From: Clostridiales bacterium
GTDB lineage: Bacteria; Bacillota; Clostridia; Oscillospirales; CAG-272
Length of the DNA: 64,000 nt
Direction of reading: 5' to 3'
NCBI GenBank assembly: GCA_022791685.1
Contig: JAAVZO010000008.1
Span: 1 to 64,000, forward strand
Below are positions 1-7,140 of this stretch, in pieces. The position numbers and the translations under genes are program-made. The notes under the pieces are model-generated. The model did not search any database. It was not told the DNA's origin and saw only the letters and a program-made list of their open reading frames with translations. Within the stretch, counting starts at the first letter, position 1, and every line of letters starts with the position of its first letter.

Positions 1-66
1 ATGGGGCTCGAACCCACGACCTCTAGCGTGACAGGCTAGCGTTCTAACCAGCTGAACTACCCGGCC
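1..66 (-). tRNA. tRNA-Asp (GTC), 3' end outside window
   Basis: Read on the minus strand, the segment folds as the 5' acceptor strand GGCCGGG, a D-arm closed by GTTC/GAAC, an anticodon stem CTAGC/GCTAG around the loop CTGTCAC (anticodon GTC, Asp), and a T-arm with loop TTCGAGC. The 3' acceptor strand would lie before base 1, so the gene is cut by the window edge. Confidence 0.9.
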
Positions 67-180
67 ATCTCTTCATCACGAATAATATTATACCACAAAC
101 AAAAGCATTTGTCAAGGGCTTTTATAAAAAAATCGCGTTATTTTTATAAATTATCAAACTTCACAAGTATATATAAAATA

Positions 181-218
181 ACAGTGTTGATTCATGTATA
201 ATAATGAATCAACACTGT
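181..218 (-). terminator. Rho-independent terminator of the GDPD gene
   Basis: A 15-bp perfect stem (181-195 with 204-218) and an 8-nt loop lie 22 bases past the stop of the minus-strand phosphodiesterase. Reading on the minus strand, it is followed by the T-rich run TATTTTATAT. Confidence 0.8.
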
Positions 219-240
219 CATATAGTCAAGCTTGTTTTGA

Positions 241-975
241 TTAAAGTCTACCTAATCGCTTCATCAGTGCAATTGGATTATTAGCGGTTATGAGACTTGC
301 ACCTGATTGAATGCAGAGCTCTACATCATTTTCGGTGTCCGCGCAGTACATATGGATCGGTAAGCCTTTTGCTTGATAGATCGGAAGGATCTCCGATTTT
401 ACAATTGACATTGAAAGTCCGATCTCATCGTAATAGCTGTAGGAATCCTTTTCAAACTCTCTCATCTGGAAATCCGGATATCCCATAGTGCGGCCATTGT
501 ATTTACACTTGATATATTTCAGGATTCTCGCGTTGAACGCGTAAAAATAACAGCTGTCAAAGAAGCCGTACTTTTTCAGAAGCTCAACAGTAAGGTCCAC
601 TGTTTCTTCGGTATATTCCTTGATCTCAACGCCAAGAATTATGTCATGACGTTTGGAGCTGCAAAGCTGAAGCAATTCGTCTAAAGTTGGAACGGTAAGA
701 CCTTTTCCCTTGAACTGCTCTCCGAATTTGGCTGCATAGCACGGTTCTAATGTTTTTAATTCTTCCAAGGACATATCACGAATGTGTTTATCCACACCGC
801 AGGTACGCAGCAAATTGCCATCGTGAGAAAGTACTGGTACTTTGTCACTTGTAAGCCAAATATCAAACTCCATCGCATCCACTCCAAGGTCAAGTGCGGC
901 ATCGAAAGAGATCAGCGTATTCTCCGGATATTTATCACAATAACCTCTGTGTCCCTCTACCAATATGTTTTCCAT
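241..975 (-). CDS. Glycerophosphodiester phosphodiesterase (GDPD family)
   Basis: Hydrolyses glycerophosphodiesters to glycerol-3-phosphate and an alcohol. The 244-residue protein is a single TIM-barrel GDPD domain with the family landmarks visible: HRG at residues 9-11 followed by ENT, the metal-binding E-D pair in MEFDIWLT (about 35-42), and SHDGNLLRT with the second catalytic His. There is no signal peptide, so it is probably cytoplasmic. The start is supported by AGGAG about 8 bases upstream. It has its own promoter (1106-1134) and terminator, so it is probably monocistronic. A second, more divergent GDPD lies at 55823-56791. Physiological substrate is not evident. Confidence 0.9.
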   Translation of the reverse strand: MENILVEGHRGYCDKYPENTLISFDAALDLGVDAMEFDIWLTSDKVPVLSHDGNLLRTCGVDKHIRDMSLEELKTLEPCYAAKFGEQFKGKGLTVPTLDELLQLCSSKRHDIILGVEIKEYTEETVDLTVELLKKYGFFDSCYFYAFNARILKYIKCKYNGRTMGYPDFQMREFEKDSYSYYDEIGLSMSIVKSEILPIYQAKGLPIHMYCADTENDVELCIQSGASLITANNPIALMKRLGRL

Positions 976-1105
976 TTAAAAAACTCCTGTTATAATTTAA
1001 ATTTTGGGATTTAGCTCAAATTTCTTTTTATGATATAAGGCGTGCATTTACATTTGTCGATATAGCATAAAGCGGGAATATCAGCTATTAAGGCTTTATA
1101 TGTAT

Positions 1106-1134
1106 ATTATATCACTCTGAATTTATAAAGTCAA
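1106..1134 (-). promoter_or_regulatory. SigA-type promoter for the GDPD gene
   Basis: On the minus strand: TTGACT (1129-1134), 17-bp spacer, TATAAT (1106-1111), about 130 bases upstream of the GDPD start. Confidence 0.7.
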
Positions 1135-1204
1135 TAATTAGTGCAAAAGATTGCCATGATTCTTCATTATGGGTTGATGATAAAAATTTATGGAGCAATG
1201 ATAA

Positions 1205-1236
1205 AAGCGCCGGAAAATGAATATTTTCCGGCGCTT
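1205..1236 (-). terminator. Rho-independent terminator of the zinc-ribbon gene
   Basis: A 14-bp perfect stem (1205-1218 / 1223-1236) with a 4-nt loop. On the minus strand it is followed by TTTTAT, about 30 bases past the stop codon of the zinc-ribbon protein. Confidence 0.8.
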
Positions 1237-1265
1237 AGATTCATAAGAGCGCTTTTCTTTAGCTA

Positions 1266-1784
1266 TTATTTTGCGAAACCGTATTTTACCATCGTAGCCT
1301 TGAAGAATTCTATGAATTCAGCGGCAGTCAGCGGCTTCGATTCTGGCTTTGCTTCAACTGGTTCAGCCTTCGCAGCAGTGGGCTTTACCGATTCAGCAGT
1401 CTTTGCAGGTGCTGGCTCGGATTTAGTTATATTTTTTTTTTGCTCCTGCTTCGCGCCACAGTGCGGGCAGAATGCAGAATCGGACGATATCTCTTTTCCG
1501 CAGCCAGCGCAGTAGCTCTTTCCGCTGTTTGCGGCGATCTCAGCTTTGATTTGAGCGATCACAGTTTTCTGCTCGTCTATCTCAAGGATCTGAGCAGCGA
1601 TGAGTCCGTCGTCAGCCTTGTCATAGCAGAGCTTTCCAAGTGCAGAGAAGAGCCCCTCAAGCTTAGATTCCTCAGACTTAAGTGAAATTGTGAGCTTTGC
1701 AGATTCGGCGACCTCGCCAGTCTTCTTTACTGCCTTCTCAGCGAATGATTTTGCGTTCTTTGAAAGATCATCAAAAAATCCCAT
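1266..1784 (-). CDS. Zinc-ribbon protein with coiled-coil N-terminus and Ala/Pro/Glu linker
   Basis: Function unknown. The start at MGFFDDL (1784) is chosen because a strong GGAGGT lies six bases upstream; a longer reading to 1844 has no such signal. The 172-residue product has an amphipathic helical region rich in K/A/E (about 1-85), then a zinc ribbon with CAGC and CPHC (CxxC-x12-CxxC, about 93-112). A low-complexity A/K/P/E segment follows (about 118-150), and the protein ends in a short conserved-looking tail, AAEFIEFFKATMVKYGFAK. It resembles small zinc-ribbon proteins common in Firmicutes. It has its own promoter (1903-1931) and terminator. No signal peptide or membrane segment is visible. 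Confidence 0.75.
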   Translation of the reverse strand: MGFFDDLSKNAKSFAEKAVKKTGEVAESAKLTISLKSEESKLEGLFSALGKLCYDKADDGLIAAQILEIDEQKTVIAQIKAEIAANSGKSYCAGCGKEISSDSAFCPHCGAKQEQKKNITKSEPAPAKTAESVKPTAAKAEPVEAKPESKPLTAAEFIEFFKATMVKYGFAK

Positions 1785-1902
1785 ATTTATACCTCCGGTA
1801 AATAATTCCATTATTATTGCGTACTTGATTGATTGTTTGCACACTTCAATTTAATCGAAGTTTAAATGAACTAAAGTTCATTGCACAAATTTTACATATA
1901 AT

Positions 1903-1931
1903 ATTGTATACTTTTAATGTGAACTTGCCAA
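1903..1931 (-). promoter_or_regulatory. Promoter for the zinc-ribbon gene
   Basis: Minus strand TTGGCA (1926-1931), 17-bp spacer, TACAAT (1903-1908). Between promoter and gene lies a small palindrome, AATGAACT-AA-AGTTCATT near 1866-1883, which could be an operator or leader hairpin. Confidence 0.55.
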
Positions 1932-1973
1932 TAAGTTTCTGAAACTATTTATTTCTATTAGATTAAATTTGTG

Positions 1974-4439
1974 TTAAACATTATCTTTTTGGTACTCAAT
2001 AGCTCCGTTATTGCCGATTATGGCATTAACACTGTCACCGGAGTGAATACTTTCGTCGAGCATTGCTGTTGCGAAGCTGTCCTCGATTCGGCGCTGTATC
2101 GCACGTCTCAGCGGACGAGCACCCCATACCGGGTCGAAGCCCTCGTGTGCGAGACTTTCGACAAGCGTGTCGTCGAAACGAATATTTACGCCAAGTCCTT
2201 CAATTCGCGCTTTGACCTCATCAAGCATAACGGCAGCGATTTTCTTGATATCTTCACTTGTCAGCTTATTAAAGATTATTATCTCATCTATACGATTGAG
2301 AAACTCGGGCTTAAATGTCTCACGCAGACTTGACATGACGTTTGAACGCATTGCTGCTGCGTCGGCAGCCTCAGATACCGATGTGAAACCAAGCTGCTTC
2401 TTCTGCTCGGTTATTCCCGACGCTCCAACATTCGATGTTAGGATTATTATCGTGTTCTTGAAATCGACCTTACGTCCCTGAGCATCAGTCAGAATGCCGT
2501 CTTCAAGTATTTGCAGCAAAATATTGAATACATCCGGATGTGCCTTTTCGATCTCATCGAACAACACCACCGAGTAAGGTTTTCTGCGTATCTTTTCGGT
2601 CAACTGACCACCTTCATCGTAGCCGACATATCCGGGAGGCGAACCAATGAGCTTCGATACTGAGTGTTTTTCCATATATTCGGACATATCGACTCGTATC
2701 ATCGCATTAGTATCACCGAACATCACATCAGCGAGCACCTTTGTCAATTCAGTTTTACCAACTCCGGTCGGACCAAGGAATATGAATGAGCCCATCGGAC
2801 GCTTCGGGTCCTTGAGTCCGATTCGACCACGCCGTATAGCCTTTGCGACGGCTGCTACTGCGTCATCCTGACCGATTATACGGCTCTTTAGTATTTTCTC
2901 GAGATGAAGCAGCTTGCTGCTTTCCTCGTCGGCGAGCTTCTTTACCGGAATGCCGGTCCACGATGTGACAATATCTGCTATGTCTTCTTCACCTATTGAC
3001 AATTCCTCAGTGGTACGTGTTGACTGCCATTCGGATTTTTTCGCCTCGCACTCCTCGCTCATACGCTTCTCCTCATCGCGTAGTGAAGCAGCACGCTCGA
3101 AGTCCTGCGATTTTATCGCTTCTTCCTTATCCGCGCGCAGTGCCTTCACCTTATCCTCCGCGTCACGCAGATCAGGCGGGGAAGTGTGTGCGGCGATACG
3201 CTTTTTCGACGCGGCTTCGTCGATGAGGTCGATGGCCTTATCAGGCAGAAAGCGGTCGTTGATATACCGCACTGACAAAGTCACAGCTGAATTGATAGCT
3301 TCATCGGTAATCTTGACCTTGTGGTGAGATTCGTATCTGTCGCGGAGTCCCTGCAATATTTGTATTGCCTCGTCGGGAGTAGGTTCGCCGACCATTACCG
3401 ACTGGAAACGCCGTTCGAGTGCCGCGTCCTTTTCAATGTGAGCACGGTATTCGCTTATTGTGGTCGCGCCGATCACCTGCAATTCACCGCGCGCGAGTGC
3501 CGGCTTCAGTATGTTCGCTGCGTCGACTGCTCCCTCAGCTGCGCCCGCGCCGATTATCGTATGAATTTCGTCTATAAACAAAATCACCGCCGGATTCTTT
3601 TCAGCCTCAGCCATGACTGTTTTCATTCTTTCCTCAAACTCGCCGCGGTACTTTGCGCCGGCTATCATTGAGGAAATGTCGAGCGTGACGATACAGCGTC
3701 CGAGCAGAGTTTCGGGAACTGTTCCTTCGGCGATTCGCTGTGCGAGTCCCTCGACTACCGCAGTTTTTCCGACACCCGGTTCGCCAATAAGGCAGGGATT
3801 ATTTTTAGTACGGCGCGAGAGTATCTGAATCACACGCTCGGTCTCAGTTTCACGTCCGATTATCGGGTCGAGCTTGCCGTCACGCGCCATAGCGGTAAGG
3901 TCGCGCCCATACTGATTTATCGTCGGCGAATCCTTCAGCGAGCTCTGCGACTTGCGCGACTGTTTATCAGATGATGGATCGCGTGGCTCGGTATTTTCGC
4001 CGTTGACGTTTCCGAGAAAATTATATACATCATTTGCTATATCGCTTGCCGACACTCCGAGCTCTGACAGTATCACGACTGCAATGCTGTCAGATTCAGC
4101 TGCGATAGCAAGCAGCAGGTGCTCAGTGCCGATGTAGCTCTGTGAAAAGCGCGTGGATTGATAGGCAGCGTTTTCGATTATGCGCTTAGTGCGTGGAGTC
4201 ATATCGCGCGGCGTTATTCGGGTACGCTCACCGCAGCCGATACGATTTTTTATCGCGCTGCGTGTGCTGTCAAAGCTGACTCCACGTGTATCGAGCAGCT
4301 TTGCCGCGACGCTGTCGGTTTCAGATGTCAGTGCGAGTAGGATATGCTCGCTGCCGATATAAGTATGCCCCAGCTCAGACGCGAGGTAGAGCGATTTATT
4401 CAGTACATTAGTTGCTTTTTGGGTAAAACTTTTAGGCAT
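1974..4439 (-). CDS. clpC: ClpC: AAA+ unfoldase of the Clp protease
   Basis: Hexameric unfoldase that feeds substrates, including arginine-phosphorylated proteins made by McsB, to ClpP. The 821-residue protein shows two Clp-N repeats (about 1-150), AAA1 with Walker A GEPGVGKT and Walker [10 protein letters not shown], and a UVR-like middle segment ([18 protein letters not shown]) of the ClpC subtype. AAA2 follows with Walker A GPTGVGKT and Walker [11 protein letters not shown], then the C-terminal domain with the sensor-2 motif [15 protein letters not shown]. Length is normal for ClpC. It is the last gene of the ctsR-mcsA-mcsB-clpC operon, 165 bases after mcsB, so it should be under CtsR control. 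An antiparallel repeat half-copy sits in that gap. Confidence 0.97.
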   Translation of the reverse strand: MPKSFTQKATNVLNKSLYLASELGHTYIGSEHILLALTSETDSVAAKLLDTRGVSFDSTRSAIKNRIGCGERTRITPRDMTPRTKRIIENAAYQSTRFSQSYIGTEHLLLAIAAESDSIAVVILSELGVSASDIANDVYNFLGNVNGENTEPRDPSSDKQSRKSQSSLKDSPTINQYGRDLTAMARDGKLDPIIGRETETERVIQILSRRTKNNPCLIGEPGVGKTAVVEGLAQRIAEGTVPETLLGRCIVTLDISSMIAGAKYRGEFEERMKTVMAEAEKNPAVILFIDEIHTIIGAGAAEGAVDAANILKPALARGELQVIGATTISEYRAHIEKDAALERRFQSVMVGEPTPDEAIQILQGLRDRYESHHKVKITDEAINSAVTLSVRYINDRFLPDKAIDLIDEAASKKRIAAHTSPPDLRDAEDKVKALRADKEEAIKSQDFERAASLRDEEKRMSEECEAKKSEWQSTRTTEELSIGEEDIADIVTSWTGIPVKKLADEESSKLLHLEKILKSRIIGQDDAVAAVAKAIRRGRIGLKDPKRPMGSFIFLGPTGVGKTELTKVLADVMFGDTNAMIRVDMSEYMEKHSVSKLIGSPPGYVGYDEGGQLTEKIRRKPYSVVLFDEIEKAHPDVFNILLQILEDGILTDAQGRKVDFKNTIIILTSNVGASGITEQKKQLGFTSVSEAADAAAMRSNVMSSLRETFKPEFLNRIDEIIIFNKLTSEDIKKIAAVMLDEVKARIEGLGVNIRFDDTLVESLAHEGFDPVWGARPLRRAIQRRIEDSFATAMLDESIHSGDSVNAIIGNNGAIEYQKDNV

Positions 4440-4551
4440 ATTGCTCCTTTGTTATGTTAAACGGTTGTTTAAGTTTACTTTACGATCGAGTTGGAATATA
4501 ATATAGCGGTTTTATAATTACACTTATTCTATGCCCCAAATTTAATTTGAA

Positions 4552-4574
4552 AGGTTATCGAACAAGTCTATTAG
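4552..4574. repeat. Half copy of the palindromic element found at 6312-6409
   Basis: AGGTTATCGAACAAGTCTATTAG closely matches the outer arm of the palindrome between mcsA and ctsR (AGGTTAGCGAACATGTCTAATA) but no second arm is seen here. It lies in the clpC-mcsB gap. Confidence 0.55.
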
Positions 4575-4604
4575 CGTGCCTTATACAGTTTAGCCCCAAA
4601 GCTG

Positions 4605-5615
4605 TCAGTTTATTCCTTCTCTTACGGCTTTTGCGCGGATGATATCGAGTTCAGACGCAGCTATATCTCCGGTCTGACCACTTGCGAGCAGAAGATTTGC
4701 TGGCATTGCAGTTACGAGCAGTGCGTCAAATTCTGCAAGTGCGGTTTTATCGAGAATGCCGAGCGCAGTTCCGAGACGTGCATCACTCCAAAGCTGCATA
4801 AATTCGTCAGCTGACATCATATATGCGCTCTGCAAGATTCCGTTTGCTCTCATTACGCGGTCGCAAAGTCTTGCGAAGCTATCAGATTTCAATGTATTTC
4901 TTAATTTGCGTTCGCCATCGACGAGTTGTTTAGCTACAGTAGTGAGCTTTTCGATTATTTCAGTTTCGCTCATTCCCATTGTTACTGAGTTCGAAATCTG
5001 ATATAGCGCGCACGATTCGTATCCGCTCTCGCCGATGAAGCTGCGCATTGTGATACCGAGTCTTGCGAGGTTGCGCGAGGTTATGCCGATACGGCCAGCG
5101 AGTGCCATTGCGGGGAGATGCAGCACTACCGACGCACGCATTCCGGTTCCGAGGTCAGTTGGATTCTGTGTCAAATATCCGACTGATTCCGAATATGCAG
5201 TCTCGACTCCATTGTCGAGAAGGTCATCGAGTGCGGCAGCCTTTTCGAATGCGCTGTCGAGTGCGAGTCCTGCAAGGCAGGCTTGGATGCGCACGTGGTC
5301 TTTATCGCATATCGTCACTGCGAGCTGTTTATTTTCATCAAGCAGAAGAGTGTGCGGGGCTTTTTCTGCTGCGAAGTGCGAGCTGATAAAACGCTCCTCA
5401 ACGAGTGCGTTTGCCTCAAGCGGTGATTTTGCTACGAGGTCGATAGTTTCAAGTTCAGCCAAGGCGAGCGCTTTTGTTACCTTTTCTATAATTTCCGAGC
5501 GTCCGGTGTCAGTCAGCTTATCGCCGAACGGATATCCTACAATATTGCGTGAAAAACGCACACGAGAGCTTATAACTACGTCGCTTTCAGCGCCGATTTC
5601 ATTGTACCATGCCAT
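4605..5615 (-). CDS. mcsB: McsB protein-arginine kinase
   Basis: Phosphorylates arginine on proteins, marking them for ClpCP, and inactivates CtsR under stress. The 336-residue protein has the ATP:guanido phosphotransferase fold: VVISSRVRFSRNIVGYPFG near the N-terminus, the SSHFAAEKAPHTLLLDE stretch, and the nucleotide-binding region around DLGTGMRASVVLHLPAMAL with MRSFIGE. Length is typical (about 340-360). It follows mcsA by 32 bases in the ctsR operon, and McsA is its activating partner. Confidence 0.95.
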   Translation of the reverse strand: MAWYNEIGAESDVVISSRVRFSRNIVGYPFGDKLTDTGRSEIIEKVTKALALAELETIDLVAKSPLEANALVEERFISSHFAAEKAPHTLLLDENKQLAVTICDKDHVRIQACLAGLALDSAFEKAAALDDLLDNGVETAYSESVGYLTQNPTDLGTGMRASVVLHLPAMALAGRIGITSRNLARLGITMRSFIGESGYESCALYQISNSVTMGMSETEIIEKLTTVAKQLVDGERKLRNTLKSDSFARLCDRVMRANGILQSAYMMSADEFMQLWSDARLGTALGILDKTALAEFDALLVTAMPANLLLASGQTGDIAASELDIIRAKAVREGIN

Positions 5616-5647
5616 GATTTTGTTGTCCTTTCCTTGATTATACTATA

Positions 5648-6244
5648 TTAGTTTTCCGATGTGTTAGTATCTGAATTGTTTTCCGAATCAGAAGTTTTCG
5701 CAGCTTCTGGCGCTTCGAGCGCCTTCAGTTTATCGCGCAGCTCAGCGGCACGCTCGAATTCCTGTGTTTCTATAGCAGTCTTCATCTCTGCTTTCAATTT
5801 TGCGATTTCCTGTTCGCGATTCTGCTTTTCGCCAAAGCGTTTCGGAATGCGTCCGGTAGGCTTTGCGCTGCCGTGCAGCTGATTTATCGTAGCTGCGAGC
5901 TCATTTTCGAATGTCGCATAACACTCTGGACAACCGATGTGGCCGCTGTGTGCGATATCTGCGAAGGTCGAACCGCATAATGGGCAATGCTTCGGCTCTT
6001 TAGCAGATGTGTGAGAACCGCCGCTCAAAGCACGGTCGAGTCCGCCAAGGAAGCCTGAGAATAGCGGGCTGAAGTCGAACATACTGTCACCGAGACGCTC
6101 GAATGGCTTTTCGAACTTGATAATGCCATTCTTTTCAAGCTCAGCGGCGCAGTCTGGGCAGAGTGAGTATTCGGTCACCTTGCCGTTGATGTTTTCCTTA
6201 TAATAAACGGATGCGTTGTTTTTCTTGCATTTTTGACACAACAT
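5648..6244 (-). CDS. mcsA: McsA: zinc-finger activator of McsB, UVR domain
   Basis: Activator and adaptor of the McsB kinase in the CtsR/ClpC stress pathway. The 198-residue product begins with a zinc-finger pair (CQKC near residue 3 and CPDC near 29). It has a second CPLC/CPEC pair at about 86-110 and ends with a UVR motif (IETQEFERAAELRDKLKALE) like that in the ClpC middle segment. The C-terminal tail is rich in S/N/T/D and looks disordered. It is the second gene of the operon. The 171-base gap to ctsR contains a palindromic element (6312-6409). Confidence 0.93.
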   Translation of the reverse strand: MLCQKCKKNNASVYYKENINGKVTEYSLCPDCAAELEKNGIIKFEKPFERLGDSMFDFSPLFSGFLGGLDRALSGGSHTSAKEPKHCPLCGSTFADIAHSGHIGCPECYATFENELAATINQLHGSAKPTGRIPKRFGEKQNREQEIAKLKAEMKTAIETQEFERAAELRDKLKALEAPEAAKTSDSENNSDTNTSEN

Positions 6245-6311
6245 AATTATTACCTTGACTTCGCGTATGTGTATTCGCGAAGTTTTCCTTTCTGAATTTA
6301 GATTTTTTATC

Positions 6312-6409
6312 TAATAGACCTGTTCGATAACCTCACAGCTAAATTTTGAAAATGCTGATTATATCAGCATTTTCAAAAACTAAAGTTAGGTTAGCGAACA
6401 TGTCTAATA
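6312..6409. repeat. Large palindrome, MITE-like or mRNA-processing element
   Basis: Outer arms 6312-6333 and 6388-6409 are inverted repeats matching at 19 of 22 positions. Inner arms 6344-6359 and 6363-6378 are a perfect 16-bp inverted repeat around a 3-nt loop. A half copy of the outer arm is present at 4552-4574, so this is a repeated sequence and not just a terminator. It sits inside the ctsR operon between ctsR and mcsA, where the hairpin may affect processing or partial termination. Confidence 0.7.
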
Positions 6410-6415
6410 TATATT

Positions 6416-6868
6416 TTACTTCATGAATGACAGAATAAGCTGTCTAAATATGTCGGCTCGAATAGATTTTTTCATTTCGGTCGGCACGCGAGATAATGCG
6501 TTGGCGCTTACTGACGCTGCGGCGATATGCGCATTGGTCGGTGTGATCAGATTATTGTCCGCGAGATTTCTTAAGATCGCGAGTGCCGCGCCTTCGTCGA
6601 GTTCGTCGCCTATTGTGTAGAAACAGTGCATGAGGTATTCGTCCTTTGTCAGCTGCTTCTTTACAATGCGGATATATCCGCCGCCGCCGCGCTTCGATTC
6701 GATCATATATCCGCGCTCTGGTGTGAAGCGCGAGGTGATAACATAGTTTATTTGGCTTGGTGCGCAGCCGATTCGCCCTGCAAGCTCGCTTCGTCGTATT
6801 TCAAGCTCGCCGCCGCCTTCGTTTAGCAGCTGCTCGATCAGCTTCGCCACACTGTCTGATATCAACAT
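6416..6868 (-). CDS. ctsR: CtsR: class III heat-shock repressor
   Basis: Dimeric repressor of clp genes, binding tandem heptads of the type GGTCAAA-N3-GGTCAAA. The 150-residue protein shows the CtsR N-terminal winged helix (SDSVAKLIEQLLN..ELEIRRSELAGRIGCAPSQINYVI, then RFTPERGY.IESKRGGGGYIRI). The glycine-rich wing is the heat-sensing element in the family. The C-terminal McsB-responsive domain follows. It is the first gene of the operon. Its own promoter at 6922-6950 overlaps two CtsR boxes and a third lies just downstream, so autorepression is expected. Confidence 0.96.
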   Translation of the reverse strand: MLISDSVAKLIEQLLNEGGGELEIRRSELAGRIGCAPSQINYVITSRFTPERGYMIESKRGGGGYIRIVKKQLTKDEYLMHCFYTIGDELDEGAALAILRNLADNNLITPTNAHIAAASVSANALSRVPTEMKKSIRADIFRQLILSFMK

Positions 6869-6894
6869 TCTTTGATAAAAGCCTCCTTTTAAAG

Positions 6895-6967
6895 TCTGAC
6901 TATCTTTGACCTTGTGATAATATTATACACCAATGGTCAAAGAAAGTCAAAGTCAAAGAACGTCAAA
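6895..6967 (-). promoter_or_regulatory. ctsR operon promoter with three CtsR boxes
   Basis: Minus-strand promoter TTGACT (6945-6950), 17-bp spacer, TATAAT (6922-6927). On the plus strand two boxes follow back to back: GGTCAAA-GAA-AGTCAAA (6935-6951) and AGTCAAA-GAA-CGTCAAA (6951-6967); they cover the -35 region. A third box in the opposite orientation, GGTCAAA-GAT-AGTCAGA on the minus strand (6895-6911), lies at the expected transcription start. The spacing of three bases matches the known CtsR operator. Confidence 0.9.
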
Positions 6968-7070
6968 TTAAGCTGAATATATCCGAATATTCGTGATTAT
7001 CTCGCAAAAGCTTTCAAAATCGCACGAATACTAATTTTTTTGCAAGTTTTAAAATTCTTGCCTTTTTTGA

Positions 7071-7099
7071 TTGACTTGTACACTAATATATGGTACAAT
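7071..7099 (+). promoter_or_regulatory. SigA-type promoter for the GT4-CsaB gene
   Basis: TTGACT (7071-7076), 17-bp spacer, TACAAT (7094-7099), about 40 bases before the start codon at 7141. Confidence 0.75.
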
Positions 7100-7140
7100 A
7101 ATAGTATGAGTTATTCTAAATAAGAAAGAAATTAAAATAT

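Noticed and set aside
2914..3327. Long plus-strand reading frames opposite clpC, mcsB and coaX (for example 2914-3327, 5035-5637, 33120-33680)
   Set aside because: They are antisense shadows with low-complexity S/R-rich products and no ribosome sites, lying wholly inside clear genes.
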